From positions 3,707,001 through 3,771,000 of the forward strand of contig JASSKH010000036.1 of assembly GCA_031763025.1 (NCBI GenBank): DNA of 64,000 nucleotides. The letters are read 5' to 3'. A model generated the notes under the pieces. It ran no database searches. It had not been told where the DNA came from and saw only the letters and a program-made list of their open reading frames with translations. This stretch comes from Macrocystis pyrifera. Taxonomy: Eukaryota > Sar > Phaeophyceae > Laminariales > Laminariaceae. Made by a program: the position numbers and the translations under genes. Within the stretch, counting starts at the first letter, position 1. Each line of letters starts with the position of its first letter. Positions 23,736 through 36,499 of this stretch are shown here, piece after piece.

Positions 23736-26700
23736 AACAACGACGACGACCGCGTCGTGCTCTCCTCTGGAACCTCCGCGGGCGGTCACGGCAACGGGGC
23801 AGGCTGAATGTCCGGGGACGGATGGGTTATTGCCAGCGACTGACGTCGAAGAAGGGCGGGTCCGGCCGCAGTCGACCTACCTCCGACATTTCGAAGACGC
23901 GGTGAACACGGCGATGCGCGTCCGGCACGACTACGCGCGCCTTTTCACCTCTGAAGAGCGCGAGATGGTGCAGAGATTTTTGCGGCTTTCCCACGACGGT
24001 AAAAGTCTTTACGTGAGACTGTTCCAGCGCAAGGGGCCTTGGTTCCGAGTCGATGGCATGTTGGGCTACGATGAGATCGGATCCGTCACGCCTTTGTGGG
24101 TTCGCCGTCGAGACGCCGCCGCTGCCGCTACCGCCACCTCTACCCCTGTGATGAATGAGAAATTGACGACCGACGCTGTCGGTTGTGGAGTTCGCGAGCG
24201 GCCCGCTGTCTTGCCTCGGAGTCCTTTTGCTCCCCCGTTCAGGGCGACGCCACCCGAGCGCGGCTTCCTTGACCACACGCATGTTTCCGAGGGAGACGCT
24301 GACGACCTTGAGACGCAGACGCAGTCCGCGCCTGTCCTGGAGGTGCTTGAGAAAGAAGCTGGTCAGCAGGGAGGGGGTTCTCTCGACAGCGTACAGAGGC
24401 GGGTGGGGTCGTCGCAGCCCACGAGCGTAACTTCACCATGGGAAGTAGCAGCAACAATAGCAGCGGCAGCAACAACAACAGTACTATCAGCACCCACAAT
24501 AGCAGCAACGGGCGTGGAAGCGGATGCGAATGCGAATGCGGAGGCCGCGCCTGGGGCTGAAGTTCCTATCAGGTTTAGGCCGCAGGAGCTCACGGTTCTT
24601 CACGCAGAGTTGCAGTCGGCCCTGTGCGAGCTGGTCGAAACCGGGTTCCTGGAAGGCCTGCCCGACGACGTGCGGTGTACGGGTCCGGGCCTGGAGGCCG
24701 CCCTCGCTGCGGTTGAGTGCTGCGTTAGATTGCCCGAAATGAAGGTGCTCCTCAAGAGGACAGGGGCTGGCAAGACACCGTTTCGGTCCAAAAATAGCAA
24801 GTCAAGCGGCCGCTCGACGTTGTCTGGTGGAGGGATGAAGGGGGTTGGTCGAAAGGGGGCGGCCGCGGCTTCCGTGGCGTGATCGCGGCGGCGGCCGGAG
24901 GGCGACGAGGAATGGTCGAAGAATTGCGGCGGAGGCTCGCGGGCCAGCAGACGTTGTGGGGCGCGAAGCTTCCACTTGTTAAGGAGGTCGAGCGGCTGGT
25001 GTCGGCCTCAGTGGAGGCTTCAGGTGTGGATATCGCCGCCGCAACAAGACGCGGCAGTAGCGGTAGCAGCAGCAGAAGCAGCGGTATCAGCAGCAGCAGC
25101 GGCATTAACGGTAAAGGTGGTAGCAGGGGTAGCTGCGGTAGTGAAAGTCCCGGCGGGGCAAGCCGAACTGCAGGACGACAGCGCTGCCATTGGCTGGTGC
25201 TTGTGGCTGGCTGCCCCCGACTGTTGTTCAAGAGAGTGCTGCGGCTGATGTACCTCACCTGTGACACGGGTGCCCTCAGCAGCGGACGCGTCGGGGCGGC
25301 GTCTGTAAACGGTGCGGGGGGCGCGGGAGCCATGTCGTCGTGGTCTCCGGGTCTATCTGCGGCATTCGGAAAGACGAGGTACCGACTGCATTATTGCTGC
25401 GCAATGTGAAGGGTTATTTCGTGTGTTGTAGGCGTTGTTGATATCCTACTACAGCAACTCCATGCATTAATGTCGCGAAATAGATGGTTGAGTCTTGGCA
25501 GGTGTGATGATGCAGCGCACTCGGTGGTTGGATTCGAAACCAACGTCTTAGATGTGGCGGTTGGCTGAGCGAATGCAATGTCGCGCCTGCCTCAGGGTCT
25601 GTTACATCTACCCGCCTGAACCTAGGGTACAGCCGCAGCTCTCCGTACTGCTGTGCCTCCGAGCCTCTGTAGGCTGCGCGCAGGTGCTGTTTGTTCGGCA
25701 GCGAACCAATTCTTGACGAAGTGGTAGCGGGGCTTCTCCGTTGTGCCGCGTTCGTCGCTCTATCCATCCTATCACGACGCAACACCGCACGATTGACATC
25801 CTTCAGGCTAGCGTAAAGTGTACGGTAAGTAAATTCATCGCGTCAAAGATTCTCGAACAGGAGGCGGGTGCATCGACCCGCCTAAACTTTCCCTTTGGCA
25901 CGGTTCCTTTGCGCACCCCGCCACCGCTTCTGCCGCTGTCACCACTGCCACGGCCGCTCTCAGGTACGCGCCGTACGTGTGCAACCCTCGGGCAAGGGCT
26001 TTCCACGCGCGAGAAGACTTTCTGCGGTGGGAGGCGGCGGTCGAGCTGCGCTGCGCCCTGGACGGGGCCATGGAGGACCTTCCTAGGGGGAAACTGACGG
26101 AAGCGGCAGCGGTGACGGCTGCTGGCGGCGCGAAAACCGAAGAAGATTATGATGACGAGAATGGGGGAGATGGGCAGCCGTTCGACCGCCCCGAGCAGGA
26201 GGTGGTAGTGGTGCTGGACAGTGACGGGGAGTTTGAGGACGCGATTCCCGGCCGGAAACAGGACGCCCCCCCCCGCGTGAAGCTCGAAGCCGATAAGGGG
26301 GGAGAAGCGGGAGCGAGCGCGGGAGAGGACATCCGGTCTGCTCTGAACAACCTGGAAGACAGCATCGCTCAGTTTTTTTGTCCCGCCGACAACCGGGGGC
26401 AAACCGATGACGCCGCCTCCGCCGCCGCCGATAAAGCGACCTCTGCGGCAGAGGCTATTGCCCTTGTGTGCTCACGGTGCCTGCACTCCCATCTCGGTAC
26501 ACCGCGGTCCGCCCTGAATCCGCGGGCGCCGCCGCAGCCCGTGGTTTCTGGTGACGTGCCGGGACCGAAGCGCCCAAAAGAAGAGAATAAAGAGGAAGAG
26601 GAAGTGGATGAGGCGTTTCTGTGTTTGCTTCGGAAGGTCTGCGGCGGCGGAAGCGACGCGTCGAGGGCTCGACCAGGGTATCTTGGAGGGGTGCCGGGGG

Positions 26701-29169
26701 GGGTGCAGAGGGAGACGAGCCTCGCTGATTCTTCAGCGGACGATGGGGATTTGCAGCGAGAAGCCGACCGGTCACAACCCTCTCGCGCCGATGGGCTGCG
26801 CGCCGGAAAGACAGCGCCTGCGCCCCAACCGACGGGAAACGGGACTCTTCCCGGAAGCCCTTCCGCTCAACCTTCCCCGGCAGAGGGAGAGTCGACCGCG
26901 GCGGGGGGGTCGGGCGCTGACGGAAAACGCAGCGCTCACCGCCGCCGCGCTTCGCTCGACGGCACCTCGCTCGACCGCGACGGTGGTAGCGCGGTGCCAG
27001 AGTTCCTGCTGCAGCTGGAGGCGGGCTGGGTCTTGGCCTCAGCCGTGTGGGAAGGCGTGGCGCTTCTGGAGCGCGCCAGGGACTACGAGAAGGCCGTGGA
27101 GCTGCTGGCGCAGCTGCTAGCGACAAGGTGGGCAGGTAGATGGGCGGGTGGATGGGTGGGTGGGTGGGTTCGGGTTCGATTGCATCGAGTCGGGAAGGTA
27201 ACGTTAGGGGCGCGGCGGAAATATTGAGACCATTGCTGTTTGGAGGCCATTGCTGTTTGGAGGTACTCGTGGGTCATGTGATTGGTGTGGACGGGACGAG
27301 GGCGAACTGCGTCTATGATGAGGGTGTGATTGTTGTTGGGAGCACCTTCTGTATCGTCAGGGCTGGCCCAGACAGCTTAGGTCATCCGGGTACTGTTTGT
27401 TTGTATGTTGGGTGGGAGGTCGATGTTTGTCCACAGGCGTAAAAAAACACTCAATATGAAAAATCCTTGCCGAAGGTGCATCAGCACCCGATGCGTAGAG
27501 CTTCCCTCCCGATGGGTTTCGTCGAAAAATGTCGATGCCCATGTACTCGGCAGACAGCAACGACCTATATAGCTGCGAATCGCCTGTTATGTATTTTTGG
27601 GCTGGTTTGCTTTTCCGTGTGCTATAGCAATCAGTCAGTGTTTGCCGCGGCAGTCTGTGCCTGTCCTGCTGCCTTGACCGAGACGCCTGGAATCGTCTGT
27701 CCGCAGATACACGTCCCATCGGCGAGGGCGCTGGTGGAACCGTCTGTCGCTCGACCTCGCCCACACGGGACGCCTCTCGTGCGCGCTGTGGGCCGCTCGA
27801 GAGGGCCTGGGAGACCCTCGGGTTCTCGGCGGAGACAGGTTGGCGCTCGAAAAGAGAAGATCCATGCTCTCCAAGAGGTGGGTCCCACGGGAAGCTCTTC
27901 GACAGAAAACGTGTGCGCGTGTTACTAATGCTGTGCTTGATCAGCAAATAATCGCGCGTGCATCGCGTTTCTTTTTGGAGTGGTCGAGCATTTATGGGCT
28001 GATGAGTTGATGGGTTGATGGATTGATGGGGGAAGCCTCGTATTGACCCCACGCTGTCGGTAAGGAGTGTGGTTGATTGCGAGCGTTTTCGAGCTATCTG
28101 TTCGACCCGCCACGACTGCCGCCGCCAGAATATACGGAAGCCAGCAGGGCAAACTGGTGTGGTTCAGTCGTCGATATTTTGCGTTGTTAATCTTGTTCTT
28201 GTGTTCGCCCGCGGCACCCGCCGGCGACCCCGTGTGCAGTGCAGACTGGTAGGTTTCATTCGTTTGATACTTTTCGTTGTTACCTTGTTCTTGTGTTCGC
28301 CCGCAGCATCGGGCGATCCCGTGATGCCCGCACTGGAGTAGTCACGCCCAGGCCTGGACCAGTCGTAGCACGTACATATGACGCGCATGGACTTGGACCG
28401 ACGTCTGTTGCTAGGTTGTGCGGAGGCGCTGCTGTCCGTGCCCAGTTTATGCCATTCACGTGTATGGTAACCCCGCAAGCCTGTGCGATGTTTTCGACCC
28501 CCCGGTCGCATTTTTTTTGTGGGTTCATGGGGGGGACTCCGAGCTTCGCGCTTTTTTTTTCCTTCAGGGCTAAAGCTGAAAGTCGTGCGATTTGCAGCCG
28601 TCTGGCGTTTTATCTGGGGTGTAGCAGCTCCAGTTGCGTGCGGCTGCGATATTTTGTTGCTAATGGCCGGTCGGTGTTGGAGCGTGGAGTCTTGTCCGAG
28701 CTTCTGTTGCCCCGCCACGCTTTTCTTTCGTTTTAGTTGTTGGGGCCGCATCCGACAAAGAACAACTCAATCGTTGCGGCGAAAACAACAGCTTCGCGCT
28801 CGTTTATTTTTTCATTTCTGCTACTGTCGTTTCTTTCAGGGCCTCCAACAGAATCCTCAAGGCTACCTCGCGAGAGCCCGCACCGCCGACGCCTATCGCC
28901 CGACCGGCCACGGCCGCTTCCTCCTCCTCCTCTTCCTCCTTCTCTTCGGAATACCACAACGCAGCAGCGGCGGCGACAACAGCAGTGCACGATGGGGATC
29001 GCCGGAACGACGACGGTAACGATGACAACGGCAATGTCGACGACGACGAAGACGATGTCTTTGAAGACCCGACCGTTGAGCGAGAGAGGCGGCGGAAACA
29101 TATCCGTCGGCGACAGAAAAAGAAACGTCGCCTGCAGCGACAGCCGCCGCCGCCACCGCCGCCACCGCA

Positions 29170-29214
<45 letters not shown>

Positions 29215-32200
29215 AGGCATGGCCGGGAGCTCCACGGACATTGAGGGCGAGGAAGGCGATGGCTGTGCGAGCAGCAGTCGGATCAAATCGGCCGAGAAAC
29301 TGGGCGATGAGCCTGCTTCAGGGCCCGCCGTGAGGACCCCAACGACTGTAGACTCGCGAGACGGCGCCGGTGATTGTCGGATAGACGAGGGTGTTAGCAG
29401 TCTCGGTAAGGACGAGCGTCTTCCACCCACTGGACCGGCCATCGTGAACGCGTCCGCCGCATCTGCCGCCGCCGCCACCGCCGCTGCTGCCGCTGCTTCT
29501 GCCTCTACCGTCGCTGGGACGGCAACATGCGAAGGGCTGGCGGAGCTTTCGCAGGTGCCGGATCTCTTAAATGATGAAAGTATCGGGGCGGTGGTTTTGG
29601 CGGCGGCGGCGGTGGAGGGGGAGGGGGGAAAGGTGGGCCAGGGCGAAGCCGGTGTCCCAGAAATGAGTATCGTGGGAAGGCGGCTAAACAAGGAGGTGCG
29701 GGCGCTTTTTGTAACCTTGCAGTAGCGTACGGAACGGTAAGGGGCAGTACGGTTTCCTTTTCGGAATAAGACACATAGACAAACGGTCGAGGAGGTAAAG
29801 GAGCCATCCCCTGTCGTGTCGAAGAGAGTGGCTGACCGGTTTGCTGTCTTCTACGAGACTCCAGCAGTTTTTTGTGGCTGTTGTGAGGCGGAGAGTGTGT
29901 AAACATTTCGGTGGCTTTTGTTAGAGGCAGGCGGAGTTTCCTCGAATGGAATGTTTAGTTGTCGTGGCAAAGGGGCAGCCTGTAAATCACCAGGGGAGCG
30001 TTCTATGACTTTCTTGCGTTGTGTTCCTCTGTCGGCAAGCCACTGATGGAGAATAATCGGTTTGTATTTCTGGAACGATGGTAAGAAAGCTGGGGCTTGG
30101 ATAAGTATGACTGAAAGGGCAAGCAAGGTTAACGCTCCAGAGGTCGATACATTTTCCCTGCCACCCCCCCCCCCCCCCCCCCTGCCACTCCCTCACTCAG
30201 ACCTCACCTCAACTGCTGATGCCCTTTCCCAGTCTTTTCTGCCCATGCTCTCTGATACACGCCCACACCGACTGATTCAATCGATCGCGCGCGCATGGTA
30301 CAGATCGGCGTAAAAAGCCGTTTCGTGGGTTACGGCGACGGCGCGGCATGCACGGTGGAGAGCCTCGTGTTGCAGCACCTCTCGCAGGTTGAGGAAGGGG
30401 GCTGGGCGGGTTGGCACTGCGAAGGGTCGCCGGTGCGTGGGCTGTGGGCGCTGCTCATGTGGGACGTTCTCTTCATGGACGTTCCCGAGGTGTTCCAGGT
30501 GAAAAATTGCGTCCGGATCGGACACGACGGAAATGGGCGCCCGGTCAGTGTTGGTTGATTTTGGTGCGATTTGCGGCACCTGTTTTGGGGTGTGTAAATT
30601 GAACCACTATTTCGAGGCAAGAAGAGTGCGAAGGGAAAGTAAATATGATGAGGAGGGTAGACCCACCAGGCAACAACGACGAAGCACGTGTATACCGCCT
30701 CCTCCGCCGCCGCCTCCGCTGCTGCACCAATCTTGTGGCCTCGCCAAATCAGCGCTGTATGCTACATTATTACCTAGGATAATAATGATCTGTTCAATTC
30801 CGCGCTTGGTCGGTGAACCCAGTGCGCCTGCGCCCGCGTCCGTTCCTATCGCGCAAGCAGACGCCGTACCAGGACGCCCCTCTGGACTTGGACTACTGCC
30901 CTCTTTTCTATCTCAACCGCCGTGGGCCAGTGGACGCGCGCCTCGCGGAGATCCGAGCCGCCTCGCCGTTCAAGCTGGTCGCGCTTGTCGGAGACGCTTG
31001 GCGGGCGCACGAAAACATCGTCTGCCGCGGCCTGAACTGGGCGAGAGCCTCCGTGCGTCACCTTCAGGTGAGACAGTCGCGAATGCACCGCAGAGTTTCC
31101 CCCCGCTGTAGGCGTGTCTGAGCGCTTCGAACCCCCCTCTCTCTCTCAGGGCGAATTGAGTTGAATGCCGGGCCCCTACGTGTACGTTAGTCCGTGCGTT
31201 CATGTCCGTCGGCCCTGGTCTGCTGGGGTGTGGGGTGCGGGGTGTTTTTTATCGTGGCAAGGGTTTAGAGCGCGGTGGGGGGCGGGGAGGGGGTTACGGA
31301 GAGCTGGATCTGCGGCGTGCCAGTCAAGCCGCAAGCCATACCGTCTGCTTCTTTTCTCGTTGCTTTAGACGGAGTGCCTCAACTTCACGCCACCCGCTAC
31401 GACGGAAACGACCGTTTCTGGGAAGGCCAGCGTTGTAATACGCTGGGACCCTCCCTCCCTCCCTCCCTGTGTGACTGCGCCTCCCTGGTTTCCATTTCAG
31501 GTTTCCGAAGTCACCTCTCAGCCTAAACAGCCTCGAATGACAACGAAGACTCTGTCGAAACCAAAGCTTAAAATTGCGAGTGTCTGAAGCGTTCCAGGCA
31601 TCGCGGCGTGCGAGTCTGGTTCGTTGTTTAACCCCATGCATGCAGACCATGCACAGACCTAACGTATTTCCTTCCATGTGTGTACGCGCTTGTGTGTTGT
31701 GTGGCTTCTTTCAGGCCATTGCTGCGGGGATTGGGGGGGTTGCGCTAGCCGCGATTTTAGCGGCGCTTTGTCTCAACTACAAGCACTTCGGGGGCGGCTT
31801 GCCGGACCTCCTACTGATGCGAGCAGTGCGGACACACGGCGGCGGCAGCGGCGGCGGCGGAGACGCGACGGGGGCTGGAATTCCGGATGGGACGGCCGAA
31901 CCCGTTCTCGAAGAGACGGAGGTATCAACGGTGCGTGGATTTATCGCCGCTAACGTTTTTCTCAGGGGGGCGGGGGGTGGGATGTACTCATTATCATGCG
32001 TTTTTTGCTCCTCCGGTGTTCTTAATAGCGGAATAAGTATGTTTTTTTTTTTGTTCTGATCTCTGTTCTACACCCCTCGCGTAGCTTGCGAGCCTGCAAT
32101 CTGCGAGAATCTGCACATTCTCTTGTGTTTTTTCCTTTCTTGCTTTAATCGTTTTTTTGTTTTGTTTTTTTCTCTCTCTTCCCTTTTTGATCTTTGATTT

Positions 32201-35200
32201 TTTCGACGTGGGGTTATTTTTTTTCATCCTGTCTATTTTTTCCTGGGTAGTTTGCGATCTTATCGGTTTATGTGGTGACTTGTACAGCGTACCGCATGTA
32301 CCTGATACGCACGAGTGTGGACCTCAGTTTTTATTTTTGTCTGAGTTGTAGATGTGCTGTTGATAGGGTTATCATGTGTTTTATTCTTTGCTCGTTTTTT
32401 ATTTCTACCGAGGTATTCTTCCACTCCAGAGTTATTGGAGCCTGTCCTGTGACCGCAGAATGCATTGCGTTGTGGCGATGAGTTAATGTGAGAACGACAA
32501 CAAAAGCAGCAACAACAACATGGCCGTAGTTGTATTACCACAGATCCTCGCATCCACGTCGGGTTTTCACCGACCAGGCAGACATTGCTCGCACCAAGCG
32601 CGAGGGAAGTGCCGTGAGGTGTTCGGCGAGTAGCATGAAGCGTGAGCTGCATCCTGCTAAGAATCGCATTTGAGGCGGATTTTCTTGCATATGGCTGATA
32701 GCGTCAATGAATTCATTTATGTTCTGGTGTGACCAATTCCAGAAACAGCAATGGGAGTACTATGTATCTGCCTCGTGGGTGCCTTACAATATACACACTA
32801 CGTCCTACGATCGGGTGTTGGGAGGGGGGAGGGGTGTATTCGATCTCACGCGGTGGGGGGGGGGTGAGGGGGGGGGTTGGCGCGTGCTAACACGAGCAGC
32901 GCCATGTTTGTGCTATACAAGGTAGCACTCTGGGCGTAAATATAAGGAACGTATAGACATAAATATGAATACCAGGTGGTCCTTATAGTGACGGCCAGAG
33001 TGGTATGCTGTTGATGCGGCCATAGCTTTCCTTTGTGAAGGTGAAGCTATGCATTGACTCCGGGTGGTTTCTATTTTGTTTTCGGGGCGTCGAGGGGTTT
33101 CGCCGAGTATATTAAGCCCCGTGTGTTGCCTTTCGTTGCCGCTTGCTTGGCGCCTGGTTTCGTCGAAATAATGGCGGAGAGGATGGTGCACCGCTCACCG
33201 CAGCCCTGTCCTTGCGCGCGAGGGATAGGAGCCGGACCGCTCGGCGTTTCTTTTGTGCACCATCCTCTCGTCTGGTCGGCGGAGCGGGGGCGCGTTCGCT
33301 GTTTTGTTCGTTGTAGTTTCTCCCATTAGATTTTGACAAACTCCCTCACCATTTCGCCCAAAAACGTAAACGTAAACGTACTTTTTTCTTGCTCTATATA
33401 GACTACCGTATTGCAGTAATAATAGTGACTGTTGAGCATTCACACCTCGGACAGACCGTCGGTTCGGGGCATATATATATCTGATCTATACGATCTGTAT
33501 GATCTGTATGATCTAGCTTACGTTGACGGGCGGGAGCCCTATGTATGTATCCGTATGATCTGTACTACGCAGATCCTGCACAGCACCCCAGAACAACAGG
33601 CTTAGGATCTAGATGATGCAGATCGTGATATTCCCGGCATGTGCAAGCATTTTTACAACGACAAATTACACGCCGGCAGAAGGGTACCGCGGACCACCGC
33701 CGATAGCCTTGCGGTAAACCGCCCGCCTGCCCCTTTCGCGCCCCCGCCTCGTTTCCCGTCTGTTCTGCGGAACGCTGCTTTTTGTCTCTTTGGCGATTTT
33801 CGCTTGCTGCGCGCACGTGCATGCTGCTGCTGCTGCTGCTGCTGCTGCTGTGCTATGTGGGCAACACCAGCCCCAATCATTCGTTTCCTGGCTTGGGATG
33901 GACTCGGGCGCTTTTGAAGCGGACGGCTCGCCGATTGACAGCGGCGACGGTAGCGGGGAGAAAGGCTGATGCCCCCCTGCCCCCGCTCGAGGCGGCAGAC
34001 ATGGAAGGCTTCCGGGTGGAAAGCTGGCTGCTTGAAGTGAGCGTCCCCAAATGTTATGTACACGGTTGCAATGATTGCTATGATACAGCTGAAATTGCTT
34101 ACATGTACGAGTATACAGTAGTACTAGATAGATTGGATACATTTTTTTTGTGGAGTTCAAGGTATGTGGAGGGGAGAGGGGGGGATGGAGGGGAGGTCGG
34201 GAGCGTGGTGGGAAGGCGAATACTGGTGGCGAGACCGCGTTCTCATCAAATGGTTGAGCTTATCGTGTTTTTTTTCGTCTTTTACGCAGGACCGGCAGGT
34301 CTTCGCCTTTGCAGGCATTGTCGTCGGGGTCAGGGAGTTGACCCCCCTTGCTCTTTTTTCCGGTAAAATTAGCCGTGCCGGATGCATCTCCTACTTGAAA
34401 AAAAGGGAAGAAAGGCGGTATGAATATCTCTTGCAATCACACAACACACAGCTGTAAGACGCCACAATGTTACACGCACAGAGGTATGAATACCTCTTGC
34501 AACCACACAACACACAGCTGTAATACACCACAATGTTTTTTCGCACAGAGGGGAGAGGGGGGGGGCGTATACGTCGTCGGCTCTTTTCGGCGTCAAGAAA
34601 TAGCAACTGCAACTGTTCAGAGATACGAACATCAGCTGTGAGATAGTATAGTGTAGGACATGCACGGAAGGCATCACGTCCGGCATAACCTCGACGTTTC
34701 CTGCGCCCCATTGTATTCCGGGTTGTAAACCCACGTCAGGCCAGCGTGACCGGCGGGAGGGGAGAAAAATACGTTTACACGGGGAGCGAAGGGGGGGGGG
34801 GGGGGGTGTACTCGATAGGAGAGATGTATTTGATCTCATGCATGGCCGTAGTCGTATGACCACAACGAGCGAGGGGGGGGGTAGGGGGGAAGGTGCAAAC
34901 GAATACGCCCCTCCCCTCGCTGCCAGTGTAATGTCTTTCTCCCCTCCCGCCGGTCACGCTGAACTTAACCGAACCGTCACTGCCCTCTGTGCTTGTCCTC
35001 CGTCTTGACTTCCCTCCGTCTCGGCCTCGGTCTTGACCTGTGCGTGGAAACCAAACCAATAACTTTGTTTCAAATAGGTGAAGGGCCCCACCGACCGCCT
35101 CTCCGACCGGCAGACGGCTTGGCTGCGCATCTTGCACCGGGGCGGCGCGCGCGTCGGGGTGTGTCATGTGGCCGAGGGCAGCGGTGGCAGCCACGCGGAG

Positions 35201-35239
35201 GCGCGCGGCACGGGGGCGAGACGAGAGCCGGGAGATTAA
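22448..35239 (+). CDS. FAN1: FAN1-type structure-specific nuclease (VRR-NUC domain)
   Basis: FAN1 is a nuclear nuclease that cuts branched DNA in interstrand-crosslink repair. Exons: 22448-22615, 23191 (or 23194)-25378, 25964-27127, 27707-27877, 28840-29695, 30304-30498, 30861-31067, 31715 to about 31921, about 33920-34036, and 35078-35239 (stop TAA). Phases 0, 2, 2, 2, 0, 0, 0, 0, 0 agree. Conserved blocks in order: SLYVRLFQRKGPWFRVDG; a SAP-like stretch around LPEMKVLLKR; YAPYVCNPRARAFHAREDFL; RGRWWNRLSLDLAH; HCEGSPVRGLWALLMWDVLF; APLDLDYCPLFYLNRRGPVD; and the catalytic GLPDLLLM and LLEVKGPTDRLSDRQTAWL. The nuclease Glu, Asp, Glu and Lys are all present. A SUMO-interaction-like VIDLTED sits near residue 158. 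No N-terminal UBZ finger is visible. The predicted length is about 1,811 residues against 1,017 in human, through low-complexity inserts including 15 Gln. The frame breaks once near the G5 at 24855-24859. The first exon is inferred from ATG, donor and phase; the exon 9 acceptor is uncertain. Confidence 0.94.
29168..29212 (+). repeat. CAG tract coding polyglutamine in FAN1
   Basis: CAG-CAA followed by 13 uninterrupted CAG, read in frame as 15 glutamines after a polyproline stretch in FAN1 exon 5. Confidence 0.9.
31968..32001 (-). repeat. Dispersed repeat family A, copy 4 (short 3' fragment)
   Basis: Only the terminal piece, reading GATGTACTCATTATCATGCG after a G-rich run. It lies in a FAN1 intron. 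Confidence 0.65.
32519..32815 (-). repeat. Dispersed repeat family A, copy 5
   Basis: A reverse-oriented copy in a FAN1 intron. It covers the middle and 3' parts of the family and lacks the extreme end GGTGTACTC. It shares GGCGGATTTTCTTGCATATG and CTCGTGGGTGCC with copies 3 and 7. Confidence 0.85.
32926..33002 (+). mobile_element. MITE family 2, copy 3
   Basis: A 77-bp element with ends CACTCTGGGCGTAAATATAA and TATAGTGACGGCCAGAGTG, which are near reverse complements. It lies inside a FAN1 intron. Confidence 0.75.
34417..34550 (+). repeat. Tandem duplication, 66-bp unit
   Basis: Two units begin GGTATGAATAYCTCTTGCAA at 34417 and 34483 and share CACACAACACACAGCTGTAA. They lie in the last FAN1 intron. 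Confidence 0.85.
34791..34862 (-). repeat. Dispersed repeat family A, copy 6
   Basis: A truncated 3' copy beside a G run, with terminal motif GGTGTACTCGATAGGAGAGA as in copy 2. It ends after CGTAGTCGTATGACCA in the last FAN1 intron. Confidence 0.8.
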
Positions 35240-36499
35240 AAAAACAGCAGGCAGCACGCGCGTGTGTGTGTGCGTGCGTGCGTGCGTACGTTCTGTAGCA
35301 AAAAATGGCGATTGCTTTCTCTCAACGAAGGCGCTTATGTTGGCCCATACGTATTGGTGGTCTACTGTAGCCTGTGTGACTACTTTGATACTATACGAAG
35401 TACGTACTGTAGTTCTGCAGTTCAAGTTATTGTACACTGTTTACATTGCTGCATAGGGTAGTGTAGGGTTAGTAATTGTGTTGTGTGGTTTTGAGAGGCT
35501 GGAGGAATTAAAGTATAATGAGGGTTTCCAATCTATGGCCGTTACTGATCACAGTATTCGGGTCGGTTGCTTCACGTTTTTGGTTGCGTGTTGTGCTTTT
35601 ACGTGTGGGAGTTTGTGGAGAGGTATGTTTGTAATCGACGAGCCGGCGCTGGCGGTCTTTTTTGTCGTAGGTGTAAGTACCAGGTACCTGGTATTGTCTG
35701 AGCGCCTGCTGGCGCGAGAAGACGACCAATTAATTGTTTGCGGCAGCAAACATTTGAGATTTTGCGTCCTTGGCCTTCCCCTCGTAAGTTATACCTGGTA
35801 CTTCGTAGACCAGCTTCGCAGTCTTCCTTTTTTTTTAACAGATAGGTTCTGAACATGCTGTGTGCGCCCAACTGCAACCGTGCAGAGGTGTGTGCCTTTT
35901 GCGAAACTCTTCGCGTCGCAGGTTAGTTAGATGTGGCCCGAAGAAAAAATGAATCTAATTTTCGCTGATGGAGAACAGAAGCATCCGCCGCCACGTGTGT
36001 TTGCCACGCTCTCTTTACAGCTATGCTATATAGCGCCACCACTGGTGTTCGAATCTGCGCATGGTTCAATCCCGTTCAAGGGGGCGAAACGGCTACGCAT
36101 GCCGTGCGTCACGAAAAGAACAGCCCGTCCACCACCCTCTTGCAATACCGTACACCCCCCCCCCCCCCCCCACCTCCTTCCGCTGGGCCCTGGATTTTTT
36201 ACCTTTACTATTTACTGGGCATAATACGATATGCACTTACGCAGCACACAAGCATCATGGGGCGACGAGTCGCCACGAAAATCTACACGTTTCGACGCAC
36301 AATCGACCCACACCTCCTCCAGACAGCAATGCCATCATCGTATTTTCCATGTCCTATTAAAACGTACTCGTACAAGGTCTCTTGTACTATACCCTGCCCG
36401 CCCCCGTAATCAAGCTCAATACGCCAGGACCACCACTGCCGTAGTACTACCCTAACCTGCCCACACCCCCTATTCATCAAAGCTCCAAAGCCAGGACCG
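35240..36499. other. Intergenic, no gene seen
   Basis: This lies between the FAN1 stop and the terminal exon on the minus strand. It contains GTAC-rich sequence and three TACC(A/T)GGTA motifs at 35678-35800, two of them overlapping. A frame at 35478-35852 has no homology I recognise and I do not call it. Confidence 0.5.

Noticed and set aside
25522-25581. 60-base tRNA-like sequence with a 7-bp terminal stem and GATTCGAAAC
   Set aside because: It is too short for a tRNA, the T-loop has eight bases and no D-arm can be drawn. It lies in a FAN1 intron and is probably chance or a very old SINE scrap.
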